64,000 nucleotides of DNA, from positions 65,709 to 129,708 of the forward strand of contig NZ_VZRA01000002.1 in the NCBI RefSeq assembly GCF_008802355.1. Direction: 5' to 3'. The translations under genes were made by a program, and so were the position numbers. Positions 7,933 to 17,700 of this stretch are shown piece by piece. Source of the DNA: Oryzomonas sagensis (GTDB lineage: Bacteria; Desulfobacterota; Desulfuromonadia; Geobacterales; Pseudopelobacteraceae). How positions within the stretch are numbered: the first letter of the stretch is position 1; the number at the start of each line of letters is the position of its first letter. Under the pieces are notes generated by a model that saw only the letters and a list, made by a program, of their open reading frames with translations, was not told the origin of the DNA and did not search any database.

Positions 7933-8781
7933 CTAACGCTTCAGTGAATTTATGCATTCTCTGACTCTAGAAGTATACTTAGCCGGTAAATCATTTTTCC
8001 AGGCATCCTGCATGTAGAAGGACTGATACAGTGGGCGTTTTACACCGATTTTGCCTTTTTTGATCAGTGGTTTTCTATAGACCTTGAATGAAATCTTTCC
8101 GTTGACCCTAGGATCAGCAAGTACAAGGTATTCTTCATACTCATCAATATACTTCTTAACATTGCCTTCTATTAAGCTATTCACTCCCAATCCATGCAGT
8201 CGTTGTTCAGCCCAAAGAAGTTCTTCTTCGTTACGTACCCGCCCATCATAGGTGTATACTCCCTCCTCCAAAAGACAAGGTTGAGAATATAGATCAACAA
8301 AGAAAAGAGTCTCTTTTCTCCTTCTTTCAAAAAGAATCTGCTCCTTTTCCTTTTTTTCTTGTTCCTCTTTTTCATGAAACGATCTATGCCAATGATCCCG
8401 TGCTAAACGAAATGCAGCTTCCATAACATCGCACCGGGAGTTATTACCCCAACCAGTCAGGTGTCGCCTCAGCCCCTCAGGGATAGCAAACCCTCGGTCA
8501 TAAGGACTATTACTGCCCCTCCCACAAAGAGGACAGTATGCCCTATCTTCCAAAAAGCTTCCTTCTTCCTTAGAAAGAATATTTGCTTCAGCGATAATCT
8601 GTTCAGCAACATCATGCTCCCAAGCATAACCCTCTTGTCTTGACTTTACTTGGTAATAGCCCTTTAATAGACGTTCGAATTTTTCCGGCATAAGGTTCAA
8701 TATTGTGTATCTTGCTTCAAACAAATCATTCTTAAGTCTCTCTATCTCATCTACATAGGCTTGAAATGGATTTTTATTCAT
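7933..8781 (-). CDS. Hypothetical protein, low-GC, possible zinc-binding motif
   Basis: A 282-residue soluble protein starting MNKNPFQAYVDEIERLKND, with a GGAG ribosome site upstream of 8781. An early CPLCGRG motif at about residues 107-113 is followed by RRHLTGWGNNSRC, so a small zinc site is possible. A strongly charged helix (EKEEQEKKEKEQ) follows at about residues 160-175. The C-terminal half has mixed alpha/beta character and includes VNGKISFKVYRKPLIKKG. The gene is much richer in A+T than everything around it and uses A/T third positions, which suggests recent acquisition. It matches no family I recognise. Both neighbours point away from or are unrelated to it, and it sits beside a toxin-antitoxin pair. 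Confidence 0.6.
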   Translation of the reverse strand: MNKNPFQAYVDEIERLKNDLFEARYTILNLMPEKFERLLKGYYQVKSRQEGYAWEHDVAEQIIAEANILSKEEGSFLEDRAYCPLCGRGSNSPYDRGFAIPEGLRRHLTGWGNNSRCDVMEAAFRLARDHWHRSFHEKEEQEKKEKEQILFERRRKETLFFVDLYSQPCLLEEGVYTYDGRVRNEEELLWAEQRLHGLGVNSLIEGNVKKYIDEYEEYLVLADPRVNGKISFKVYRKPLIKKGKIGVKRPLYQSFYMQDAWKNDLPAKYTSRVRECINSLKR

Positions 8782-9278
8782 CTTCTTTACTCCTTTCAAC
8801 AATTTGGCAGAACAGCGGGTTCCCCGCTGTGTTTGTCTGGCTAGGACAAATGACAAGTGTCAGGCCCACACATTTTATAAAACAGCCCCGGAATTAAGCA
8901 AAAAAGGTGATAAGAAAGCATTGATGCGGCTGGTTGTAGCGGCAATAGTCGATCCGATTAGCCCGGATTGCCGCTATCAGCAGGGTGCCCTGCTGGCAGC
9001 CCTCTATCAACGTGCGTTGTCCCTGATAGGGGGCGCATGCAATGCGTCCCTACTTTGTTTGCCCCTGTGTGTTTGTGAACATGTCCCTCCATATCACATA
9101 ACGTCCCATCAAATAAAGAATATTTGTCGCACGCCACAAGCAAAACCAACAGCCTCGTCAGCTACGAGATACAAAACAGTGCTGCCTGGTTGCTGAATGC
9201 CACAATGCCACTATTAGGCAAATGGGTATTGCCCGGATTATTCTGTTTGTGGTATGGTTTTAAAAAGAGGTAAGTGCC
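8782..9278. other. Low-GC intergenic stretch, no convincing gene
   Basis: About 500 bases between the low-GC unknown gene and the AbrB-type antitoxin. A frame open from 8804 to 9196 on the plus strand looks accidental: no ribosome site and an unusual composition. Two short dyads are visible: GCGGCAAT at 8938-8945 paired with ATTGCCGC at 8967-8974, and CAGCAGGG/CCCTGCTG around 8979-8996. The stretch may be remnant mobile DNA. No integrase, terminal repeats or tRNA were found. Confidence 0.4.
9229..9258 (+). promoter_or_regulatory. Weak candidate promoter for the toxin-antitoxin pair
   Basis: TTGCCC at 9229-9234 and TATGGT at 9253-9258 are separated by 18 bases and end 20 bases before the antitoxin start. 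Each hexamer matches consensus only partly. AbrB-type antitoxins commonly bind their own promoter, so an operator should overlap this site. Confidence 0.3.
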
Positions 9279-9548
9279 ATGTTGCTACAAACAGACGCTA
9301 GGCGCCGCATTACATTGCCCCCGACCGCCGGGATAGAACCGGGGGATGCCATTGACCTTGAAATCCTGGAAGACGGCCGGATCATGCTGATCCCCGTGGA
9401 ACCGGTGCCGAAACACCAGTTGTGGGCCTGGACCGCCGAGGTCAAGCAGGCTGTCAGCACATCGCTTGCCGACCCAAGGCCGTCCGTGGTGGTCGAATCC
9501 GCCAAAGACGTTGGGAAGGTAGCCAAGAGGTGGTCCGGTGAGGATTGA
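9279..9548 (+). CDS. AbrB/SpoVT-type antitoxin
   Basis: An 89-residue protein whose N-terminus (LLQTDARRRITLPP, then GDAIDLEILEDGRIMLIPV) is a swapped-hairpin AbrB DNA-binding domain. The C-terminal half, about residues 45-89, is likely the part that wraps the toxin. AGAGG lies upstream of the ATG. Its last 11 bases overlap the start of the downstream toxin-like gene, the usual arrangement for a type II toxin-antitoxin operon. It should bind DNA as a dimer and repress its own operon; this comes from family knowledge. The base composition is closer to the chromosome than that of the low-GC gene next door. Confidence 0.8.
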   Translation: MLLQTDARRRITLPPTAGIEPGDAIDLEILEDGRIMLIPVEPVPKHQLWAWTAEVKQAVSTSLADPRPSVVVESAKDVGKVAKRWSGED

Positions 9549-9834
9549 GATTCGCCCGGCATTCGATGAAGCGGTCATGGCGGCCGAACTGCCGATCCGC
9601 AAGGCTGCCGCCAAGATGCTCGGATTGCTCCAGGAACTCGATCTGCCGCAGCTCTGGAACCATCCCGGCCTCAACTTTGAAAAACTGCACGGCATGATTG
9701 AACCGTCTACCGGCCGGCAACTTTACTCCCTCCGCGTTACGGGCAGCGCCCGCGCCATTACCTGTCTCCTCAACGGGCCAACCATTGTGCTGGTCAGCCT
9801 GCATATCCAACACGACAAGGCATACAGGAAATAG
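9538..9834 (+). CDS. RelE/ParE-superfamily toxin-like protein
   Basis: A 98-residue basic protein starting at GTG 9538 inside the antitoxin gene. The sequence MRIEIRPAFDEAV, then LWNHPGLNFEKLHGM, then LYSLRVTGSARAITCL has the beta-alpha-alpha-beta pattern of RelE/ParE toxins: the basic residue in YSLRVTGSARA corresponds to the RxxY/YR(V)xxxxR region of that fold. RelE members cut mRNA on the ribosome and ParE members poison gyrase; which applies here cannot be told. The family call is from pattern and pairing with the antitoxin. A strong terminator follows. Confidence 0.68.
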   Translation: MRIEIRPAFDEAVMAAELPIRKAAAKMLGLLQELDLPQLWNHPGLNFEKLHGMIEPSTGRQLYSLRVTGSARAITCLLNGPTIVLVSLHIQHDKAYRK

Positions 9835-9847
9835 GGGCCGAAACGCA

Positions 9848-9882
9848 AACAGCCGTTCCCCCTGACAGGAGGAACGGCTGTT
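9848..9882. terminator. Bidirectional intrinsic terminator
   Basis: A 12-bp perfect inverted repeat, AACAGCCGTTCC at 9848-9859 and GGAACGGCTGTT at 9871-9882, with an 11-base loop. T-rich bases follow on the plus side (TTGTTATT), and the other side lies downstream of the minus-strand isomerase gene. It separates the convergent toxin gene and the SurA-like gene. Confidence 0.75.
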
Positions 9883-9910
9883 GTTATTACATCACCCAAC
9901 GGTAAAGCGC

Positions 9911-10891
9911 CTACAAAATCCCCTTCAAATCCTTGATCTCCACGCTGGCCCTGCTGCGCAACTCCTTTGCCCACTGGCTGAAGCGCTCCTCGGATTTTTT
10001 CCGGTAGATGGTGTCCTCGATCTCGGCTTTGACGCTCTCGAACGGCTTTACCTTACCCTTGATCCGCTCCTCCAGCTTGATGATGTGAAATCCGGCAGGG
10101 GTGGAAACCAGTTCGCTCACCTCGCCCGGCTTCAGGGCCAGGATGGTCTGCTCCAGTTCCGGCAGCATGTCCCCCTTCTTGAACACCCCCAGGTCGCCGC
10201 CGTCCTTGCGGGCCGCCGGGTCTTCCGAGTAGCTCTTGGCCAATTCGGCAAAATCCTTGCCGCTTTTGGCCTCGGCCAGCACCATCAGGGCGGTGGTCAT
10301 GGCGCGCTTGATCTCCTCGGCCGGGGCCTTTTCGCTGGTGCGGAAAAAGATGTGCCGGGCGTGATAACTCTCCTCTTCCGTGTATTTCGCCTGGTTGGCC
10401 TCGTAGTACTCCCGCATCTCCGACTCGCCCACCTGGATCTTGGCGCGGACCTCCATGCTGACCAGCCTGAGTCGTTCAAGCTGGTCCCGCAACTGGTCCC
10501 GGTACTGGTCGAAGGTGAGCCCCTGGGTGGCCAGGGCGGACACCAGCGCCTCCTGGGAGGGGAGCTTGTTCTGCCGCTTCACGTCGTCGATGGCTTGGCG
10601 GATTTCCTCGTCGCCGATCTTGATGTTCAACTCCCGGGCCTTCTGCTCGATCAGCTTCTTCTCGACCAGCTGGTTCAGGACGGCGTGACGGATCCTGCTG
10701 CGGCCGGCGTCGTCCAGGGGCGACTTCTGGTCCGCGTCGCGCAGGGCCGGCTGGGCTTCGCGGTTAATCTCGTGCAGGGTGATGATCTCGTCGTTGACGA
10801 TGGCGGCAATGGCGTTGACCACCTTGGCATGGGCTCCGGCGGGCGCCAGGAACAGGCAGATGAGCAGCAGGGTACAGGTGTTTCGTCTCAT
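9911..10891 (-). CDS. Periplasmic SurA-like peptidyl-prolyl isomerase
   Basis: A 326-residue secreted chaperone. The N-terminus MRRNTCTLLLICLFLAPAGA, followed by HA, is a signal peptide. Residues about 25-165 form a SurA N-terminal chaperone domain (VVNAIAAIVNDEIITLHEI, VLNQLVEKKLIEQKA). One parvulin PpiC domain lies at about 175-275 (ARHIFFRT, then FAELAKSYSEDPAARKDGGDLG and TPAGFHIIKLEER). SurA of E. coli has two parvulin domains; this protein has one, as in many delta-proteobacterial relatives. It acts on outer-membrane protein precursors in the periplasm. A second parvulin gene lies just upstream on the same strand with a terminator-like hairpin between them, so they may be transcribed separately. 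Confidence 0.88.
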   Translation of the reverse strand: MRRNTCTLLLICLFLAPAGAHAKVVNAIAAIVNDEIITLHEINREAQPALRDADQKSPLDDAGRSRIRHAVLNQLVEKKLIEQKARELNIKIGDEEIRQAIDDVKRQNKLPSQEALVSALATQGLTFDQYRDQLRDQLERLRLVSMEVRAKIQVGESEMREYYEANQAKYTEEESYHARHIFFRTSEKAPAEEIKRAMTTALMVLAEAKSGKDFAELAKSYSEDPAARKDGGDLGVFKKGDMLPELEQTILALKPGEVSELVSTPAGFHIIKLEERIKGKVKPFESVKAEIEDTIYRKKSEERFSQWAKELRSRASVEIKDLKGIL

Positions 10892-10919
10892 GGGCGTGGG
10901 TCTCTCGTCGGGGAAAACG

Positions 10920-10948
10920 AGAAAGGGCGGGCAGAGCCCACCCTTTCT
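10920..10948 (-). terminator. Terminator-like hairpin between two isomerase genes
   Basis: AGAAAGGGCGGGC at 10920-10932 faces GCCCACCCTTTCT at 10936-10948, an almost perfect stem with a three-base loop. On the minus strand it lies 47 bases after the stop of the lipoprotein isomerase and is followed by a TCGTTTTCC stretch. It could be a partial terminator, or a stabilising 3' end. Confidence 0.5.
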
Positions 10949-10994
10949 GTTGTTGGAGTTATATGCGGATATGGTCCGGGCCGGTCACGGGGCG

Positions 10995-11939
10995 TTATTT
11001 GCCGGGTGCGGCCGGAGTTGCCGGGGCGGCAGCCGGAGCAGCCGCAGGCTTGCCGTCGCCTTTGGCGCCGCCGATGCTGTTCAGCACGTCTTCCTTGATG
11101 TTGATCTTTGCGGTTTTCTTCAACTCGTCCTTGATCTTCTGGAAGACCTCCTGCTGTTTACCCGGCATGACGGCGGCCTTGATCTGCTCCTTGACCTCTT
11201 CGAAGGGGCGGACGCCGGCGGCGCGTTTGCCGGTCAGCTTGATGATGTGATAGCCGAAGTCGGATTTAACCACGTCGGAGACCTGGCCTTCCTTCAGCGC
11301 CAAGGCGGCCTTTTCGAAAACCGGCACCATGGAGCCTTTGCCGAACCACCCCAGATCGCCGCCCTGTGCCGCGGATGCGTCTACGGAGTTCTTCTTGGCC
11401 AGTTCTTCGAATTTCCCGCCGGCCTTGATCTGGGCCAGGATATCCTTGGCTTGCTTTTCGGTTTTGACCAGGATGTGGCTGGCCCTCATCTGATCGCCGG
11501 TTTTGAATTTATCCTTGTTCTGCTCGTAGAATTTTTTCAGGTCCTCGTCGGAGACCTTGGCGTCGGTCTCGACCTTCTTCTTCAGGAACGACTCGACAAT
11601 CAGGCGCTTCTTGAGGTCGGCCAGCTTTTCGGCGATCTCCGGGCTCTTGTCCAGGCCGTCCTTGGCCGCCTGCTGCAGGATCAGTTCGCGGATCACCATG
11701 GTGTCCATCATTTCCTTGCGTCCCTGGGGGGTGTCGGCCATGCTCTTGAGGTACTCGGGGAGATTCTTCAACTCGCGGGCGAAGTCGCCGGTGGTGATGG
11801 TGCTGCCGTTGACCTCGGCCACGACCTGCCCTTCCTTCTTCGTTTCCGTTGTTGACCCTGTTGACCCCTTCTGGCAACCGAAAAGGGCTGCTATGCAGAG
11901 GGCGGCGGCGATGGTTTTGGTGCTGGCGATAGCTTTCAC
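10995..11939 (-). CDS. Lipoprotein parvulin isomerase (PrsA/PpiC type)
   Basis: A 314-residue lipoprotein. The signal sequence ends in the lipobox AALFGC with the acylated cysteine at residue 22. A SurA/PrsA-type helical region follows (EVNGSTITTGDFARELKNL, then RELILQQAAKDGLDKS). The parvulin domain is at about 150-250 (MRASHILVKTEKQAKDIL, GGDLGWFGKG, SDFGYHIIKLTGKRA). The C-terminus is a low-complexity tail of Ala and Pro. As a parvulin it would catalyse prolyl cis-trans isomerisation and help exported proteins fold while tethered to a membrane. It is adjacent to the soluble SurA-like gene on the same strand. The start codon is followed by a standard signal peptide, so the start is firm. 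Confidence 0.87.
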   Translation of the reverse strand: MKAIASTKTIAAALCIAALFGCQKGSTGSTTETKKEGQVVAEVNGSTITTGDFARELKNLPEYLKSMADTPQGRKEMMDTMVIRELILQQAAKDGLDKSPEIAEKLADLKKRLIVESFLKKKVETDAKVSDEDLKKFYEQNKDKFKTGDQMRASHILVKTEKQAKDILAQIKAGGKFEELAKKNSVDASAAQGGDLGWFGKGSMVPVFEKAALALKEGQVSDVVKSDFGYHIIKLTGKRAAGVRPFEEVKEQIKAAVMPGKQQEVFQKIKDELKKTAKINIKEDVLNSIGGAKGDGKPAAAPAAAPATPAAPGK

Positions 11940-12043
11940 GGAATCTCCTTTATTTTTGAGGCGATGAAGTTGTTAAAAACCTCAAAAAAATATCACACAC
12001 CGAACAAGGTGGCAACTCTTTTTGTGCCGTTTCCGGCGGCTTT

Positions 12044-14620
12044 TCACACTATCCGGGAGGGCTCCGCAAAGCCGGGCATCGGCATGCCGGTATGGTATCC
12101 CTGGGCGTAGTCGATCCCCATTTTCCGCACCGCCTCGAACAGCTCCTCGTTTTCGATATATTCCGCGACCGATTGGATGCCGAACTCCTTGGCCAGCACG
12201 GCAAGGGTCTTGACGAAGGCCATATCCTTGGGGTCGTGGAGCATGTTGCGCACAAATACCCCTTCAATCTTGACGAAATCCACCGGCAACCGCCGGATGT
12301 ACTGGAACGAGGAAAAGCCCGACCCGAAATCGTCGATGGCGAACTTGAAGCCTTCGAGCTTCAATTCCTCCACGAACCGTTCCAGCAGGGTCATGTTCTT
12401 GACGGTTTCCCGCTCCGTCAGTTCGAAGACGATCTTCTCGTGGTCGATGCCATAGGTGCGGGTCAGCCTGATGATGGTCGGGATGAATTCATTGAGGATG
12501 AGGGATTTGGGGGAGAGGTTGATGAAAAGTATCCCCTCGTGCCGTTCCGCCCGGACCTTCTGAAAGACCTTTTCCATGAGGATGTAGTCCAGTTTGCTGA
12601 TGATGCCGAGGGCCTCGGCCATCTCGATGAATTCGACCGCGGGAAGAACCTCGCCTCCGATCTCGATCCGGCAGAGCACCTCGTGGCAGATGACGGCGCC
12701 GTCGGACGTGGCGACGATGGGCTGGAAGTAGGGGGTGATCCGTTTCTCGTCCACCGCCTTGATGAGTGTGCGGGAGAGTTCGCCGCTCTTCTTGAAGACC
12801 TCGATCACGTCGTCTTCCGTCGGGACGACCAGCCGGTTCTTGCCCGAGTTCTTGGCCTTGTAGGTCATGTTGTCGGCGAAGATGAACAGGTCCTTTTCGT
12901 TTTGGGCGTGGATCGGATAGATCGCCATGCCGATGGAGGCGGTGCCGCGGACCGTGATGCCCTCCGCGGAGACCACCGCCATCTCCTCCAGGGCCTCCCT
13001 GATCCGGTTCGCCACCATGTAGACCTGCTCCTTGTCCGCCTCCACAATGGCGACGGTGAATTCGTCGCCGCCGTAGCGTGCCAGGATGTCCCCCTTGCGC
13101 AGGCATTCGTGGATGGTGGCCCCGACCTTGGTCAGGAACTTGTCGCCGAAGAGGTGGCCGTGGGTGTCGTTGACGCACTTGAAATTGTCCAGGTCGATCA
13201 ACAGCAGGCCGAAACTGTAGTCGTGCCGCTCGGCGCGCCCCACCTCGTATCCGAGCAGTTCCCAGAATACGCGCTGGTTGTACAGGTTGGTCAGGGGGTC
13301 GCGGGTGGCATAGTATTCGAGGTCCTTGGTGTACTTGTAGATGGCCTTGATGGAGCCGACCACGTTGAGCATGGTGGTGAGGATGCTGTCGATGACCAGG
13401 GAGCGGATCGGGTCGGTGGCCATTTTGGACTGGAAACCGATGCCCACCACGCCGCCGATCTGGGGCGCCTTGAGGAGCAGGGATTTGGTTTGCAGCTCGA
13501 TCGCGGCCCGGTCCAGGTGGAGGGGCGCGTCCTGGCTGCCGACGATGTTGTGGACCACCTTGATGGAGGCAGGCATGTCGATCTTGATGTGCTCCTCTTT
13601 GATCCTCCCCCGGATGATCTCTTCCATGATGCCCTTGGTCTCGGCGGTGGGGGGATGCTTCCAGAAGATTTCGATATCGAAAATTTCGTCATCCACCTGG
13701 AAGATGCAGAACATGGTGTAGACCTGCATGACCTTGCCGACCTCGGTCAAAAGGTACGCGACCCGCTCCTTCCAGTCCTTGATGGACTCGGAGGTGATGA
13801 TGAACCGTTCCAGCACCTGGATCTCGAACTCCAGCATCTCCTTGCCCACGGCAACCTTCCTGATCCGCTCCACGATCTTGCCGAACTCGCCGAAGATGTT
13901 GTCCAACTCCGCAAACCCGGTGTGCTGGTTCCCCAGTTCCAGGGTGGTGAGGTCGGTGACCCGGTTGACCGTCTGCACCTTGTGGCTGAGTAGATCGACC
14001 GCCGCTCCGATGCGGCGGTTGACGTAGCCGGCGACCAGGAAGGACATCACCAGGGGGAAGGGCGAGAACAGGGCGAAGATGACGAAGATGTCGTGCATCG
14101 CCTTCTGCCGCATGGCGCGGAAATCCTCGGTGACCCTCACCACCCCCAGGACCTCTCCGGCACGGGCCGTCAGGTGGCAGGTCCGGCATTGCTCTTCCGC
14201 CTTGAAGGGGTAGTACTGGCTGATCAGATCCCCGTCCCGCCGGGAGTGGGGCGTGCCCTTGGCAAATACCCGCTGGGCGCCGCTGTCCGTGATCTCGCTC
14301 GAAGGGGTGCCGTACTGGCGGTTGATCGCCTCGCTCCGGAATACCGCGGCCGTGAAGGTCTCGGGAAAGGCCCGGCGGAACTGGGTGAGGAATAGGTCGA
14401 TGTCGATGCGGGTCCAGCCCCGTTCCATGCCCTGGTGTATGGAACTGAAGATCTGCTGGGAGATGGAACCGGAAAGACGGGTCAGGGAGCTCTCGAGGTG
14501 TTTCTTGTAGATATAGGAGCTGACGGCCAGGACGATCAGGAAGGTGATGCTCGACACGGCCAGGCTGGCGATAACGATAAAGCGTTTCAGCGTTATGGGA
14601 CTGGATGGTTTGTTTTTCAT
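12044..14620 (-). CDS. Membrane GGDEF-EAL protein with c-type haem motif in sensor region
   Basis: An 858-residue cyclic-di-GMP enzyme. Membrane segments at about 13-35 and 177-199 enclose a periplasmic region. In it a single CRTCH motif at residues 145-149 predicts covalent haem binding. Cytoplasmic residues about 225-430 are a helical and GAF-like region. The GGDEF domain carries an intact RYGGDEF at 516-521 with DPLTNLYN and IDLDNFK. The EAL domain has HEVLCRIE in place of EAL, then FINLSPKSL, FELTERE, AIDDFGSGFSS, VKIEG (normally KIDG) and YAQGY. Most catalytic residues of both domains are kept, so either activity is possible. The start at 14620 is preceded by AGGA; a TTG at 14674 would add 18 residues. 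A haem-based redox or gas signal controlling c-di-GMP is the inference. Confidence 0.9.
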   Translation of the reverse strand: MKNKPSSPITLKRFIVIASLAVSSITFLIVLAVSSYIYKKHLESSLTRLSGSISQQIFSSIHQGMERGWTRIDIDLFLTQFRRAFPETFTAAVFRSEAINRQYGTPSSEITDSGAQRVFAKGTPHSRRDGDLISQYYPFKAEEQCRTCHLTARAGEVLGVVRVTEDFRAMRQKAMHDIFVIFALFSPFPLVMSFLVAGYVNRRIGAAVDLLSHKVQTVNRVTDLTTLELGNQHTGFAELDNIFGEFGKIVERIRKVAVGKEMLEFEIQVLERFIITSESIKDWKERVAYLLTEVGKVMQVYTMFCIFQVDDEIFDIEIFWKHPPTAETKGIMEEIIRGRIKEEHIKIDMPASIKVVHNIVGSQDAPLHLDRAAIELQTKSLLLKAPQIGGVVGIGFQSKMATDPIRSLVIDSILTTMLNVVGSIKAIYKYTKDLEYYATRDPLTNLYNQRVFWELLGYEVGRAERHDYSFGLLLIDLDNFKCVNDTHGHLFGDKFLTKVGATIHECLRKGDILARYGGDEFTVAIVEADKEQVYMVANRIREALEEMAVVSAEGITVRGTASIGMAIYPIHAQNEKDLFIFADNMTYKAKNSGKNRLVVPTEDDVIEVFKKSGELSRTLIKAVDEKRITPYFQPIVATSDGAVICHEVLCRIEIGGEVLPAVEFIEMAEALGIISKLDYILMEKVFQKVRAERHEGILFINLSPKSLILNEFIPTIIRLTRTYGIDHEKIVFELTERETVKNMTLLERFVEELKLEGFKFAIDDFGSGFSSFQYIRRLPVDFVKIEGVFVRNMLHDPKDMAFVKTLAVLAKEFGIQSVAEYIENEELFEAVRKMGIDYAQGYHTGMPMPGFAEPSRIV

Positions 14621-14725
14621 TGCCGGGGTCCTGCAAGGGTGAAGGATGGGCGAATCGGAAACGATAGAAGACAATATATATCCTGTTTATCCTGATAATT
14701 CAACACGGGGCGTCATTATTTTTCG

Positions 14726-17700
14726 TTAAGGAGCGGCGGCGGGCGGCAGCAGGCGCAGCAGCAGCGTGCGGGCCGCGTCCAGGATATCCTCGAAGGCGCT
14801 GCCCTTGATGGCCGCCACCAGACGATAGTCGGGGGTGAACTGGTACTTCTTCGGCTCGTTCTTCATCATGGCGATGATGGTGTCCGGCGGGGCCGGGGTG
14901 CGGGGGTGGAAGGAGACAACGATGTTCTTGCCGTCGTAGTCGATCTGCCGCACCAGCAGGCGCTTCAACAGGACCCGCAGCTTCATGATCTCGAACAGGT
15001 AGGCCGTGGCCAGGGGGTAGGCGCCGAAGCGGTCGCTGACCTCGTTCTGCACGTCCAGCACGTCCTCCTCGTTCTCGGCCTGGGTCAGTTTCTTGTAGAT
15101 CACCAGACGTTGGCCGGTCTCCTTGATGTACGCCTCGGGGATGAAGGCCGGCACCTTGAGGTTGATCTCCGGCTCGACCCGTTCGGTCATCTCCTCGCCC
15201 CGCAGGCGGCAGATGGTCTCCTCCAGCATCTGGTTGTACAGTTCGAAGCCGATTTCAACCACGGTGCCGGACTGGCGGCTCCCCAACATGTCGCCCGCCC
15301 CGCGGATCTCCATGTCGTGAGTGGCGATGCGGAAGCCGGCCCCCAGTTCGGAGATATCCTGGAGGATGCGCAGGCGTTCCCGGGCATCGCCGCTGATGGA
15401 GCCTTCGCCCGGCACGAGCAGATAGGCGTAGCCGCGCTGGGTCGAGCGTCCCACCCGGCCGCGCAGTTGGTAGAGTTGGGACAGGCCGAACTTGTCGGCG
15501 TGGTCGATGATCAGGGTGTTGGCGTTGGGGATGTCCAGGCCCGATTCGATGATGGTGGTGCAGAGGAGCACGTTGGTCTCCCCGTGCATGAAACCGAGCA
15601 TGACCTTCTCCAGGTCGTGCTCGTTCATCTGCCCGTGCCCCACGGCGATCCTCGCCTCGGGCACGATGGCGCTGAGCTGTTCCAGGCGCTTGGCGATGGT
15701 CTGGACCCGGTTGTGGACGAAAAAGACCTGGCCTCCCCGGCGCAGTTCGCGCATGACCGCCTCCCGGACCAGCTCCTCGGAGAAGCGGGCCACGAAGGTC
15801 TTGACGGCCAGGCGGTCCACCGGCGGGGTGTCGATGATGGACAGGTCGCGGATGCCCATCATGGACATGTACAGGGTGCGGGGGATCGGGGTGGCGGTCA
15901 GGGTCATGACGTCCACCACGGCCCGGAAGGCCTTGAGCCGCTCCTTGTCCTTGACCCCGAAGCGCTGTTCCTCGTCGATGATCAGAAGCCCCAGGTCCTT
16001 GAAGGCCACATCCTTCTGCAACAGGCGGTGGGTGCCGATGATGATGTCGATGTCCCCCTTCTTGAGGCGCTCCAGGAGCTCCTTCTGCTCCTTGGGGGTG
16101 CGGAAGCGGGAGATGACCTCGACCGTGACCGGGTACTCCTTGAGCCGTTCGTGGAAGGTCTCGTAGTGCTGTTGGGCCAGGATGGTGGTCGGCACCAGGA
16201 TGCCCACCTGCTTGCCGTCCAGGGCCGCCTTGAAGGCGCCCCGCAGGGCCACCTCGGTCTTGCCGTACCCCACGTCGCCGCACACCAGCCGGTCCATGGG
16301 GCGGGACCGCTGCATGTCGGCCAGCACGTCCTGGATGGCGGAGAGCTGGTCGGGGGTCTCATCCCAGGCAAAGGCGGCCTCGAACTCCCGGTACATCTCG
16401 TCCGGGGGCGAAAAGGAGAACCCCTCGCAGATCTGGCGCTTGGCATAGATCTCCAGCAGTTCGCCGGCCAACTCCTCGATGTCTTTCCTGGCCTTGCCCT
16501 TGGTCTTTTCCCACGAACTCCCCCCCAGCTTGTCCAGGGCGGGCTGGCTCCCCTCGGGGCCCACATAGCGCTGCACCAGCCCCAGGCGGTCCATGGGGAG
16601 GTAGAGCTTGTCGCCGCCGGCGTACTCCAGAAGCAGGAAATCGCCGCCGATGCCGGCGATATTGACGTGCTGAAGCCCCCGGTACAGGCCGATGCCGTGG
16701 TCCACGTGCACCATGTAGTCGCCCGGCTTGAGCTCGGCCAGGGAGGCCAGGATCTGTTTCTTGCGCACCTCGGAGATGCCCCGCCGCTTGACCCGCTTGC
16801 CGAACAGCTCCTCCTCGGCCACCAGGGCCAGGCGGGAGGAGGGGAGGCGAAAGCCGCGGGAGACCTCCCCCAGGACCATGGTCACGCCGGATGTGGCGCC
16901 GGAGATGGTTTCGGAGAAGGTCGCCTCGCTGATGACGCAGGGGATGGCATAAGGGGCCAGCAACTCTTTGAGCCGCTCCGCCTGGGGGCGCTGGTGGCAG
17001 GCGATCAGGACGCGGAAGTCCTGGTCGAGCCATCCCCGCAGGGTCTGGGAGAGGGGGGCCAGGGCGTGGGTGGTCTCCTTGGAGACGGAGACCCGCATGC
17101 CGGCGTTGTCCTCGCAGGGGATGGCGATGGTCGTGGCCTCTCCCCCGCCGTCCAGCGCCAGTCCGGAAAGTTCCAGGCGGCTTTTGCCGGCCAGGATGCC
17201 CTCAAGCTGCCCGGCGTCCAGGTACAGCTCTTCCGGCGGCGAATGGGGCAGGCGGCCGGCGCGGGCCTTGTCCTCCCCCGCGGCGATCTCGTCGGCGAAG
17301 CGGGCCGCGGCCTCGCGGATCGCCTCGGGGTCGAGCAGGACCACCGGCGCGGCCGGCGCATAGTCGAAGACGGTCTCCAGGCCGGGGTGCAGGAGCGGCT
17401 GGAGGTACTCGATGCCCTGGAAGTAGACGGCGTTGCGCAGGTCCTCCAGGATCAGGCGCCGCCGGTCGGCCGTGATGTCCAGGTCGTCGCAGCATTGTTT
17501 CAGCCGGGGCGCGATCGTGTCCAGTACCTCGTCGGTGAGGAGCAGTTCCCGGGACGGGAGCAGCACCAGTTCCTCCACCGGCTGGAGCGAACGCTGGGTC
17601 AGGGGATCGAAGGCGCGCATGGTCTCCACCGTGTCCCCGAAGAACTCGATCCTGACCGGCGTGCTGAAGTTGGGGGGGAAGATGTCCAGGATGCCGCCCC

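Noticed and set aside
8804-9196. A plus-strand frame of 130 codons in the low-GC gap
   Set aside because: It has no ribosome site, an odd composition (many Cys, His, Ala), covers two short palindromes and matches nothing known.
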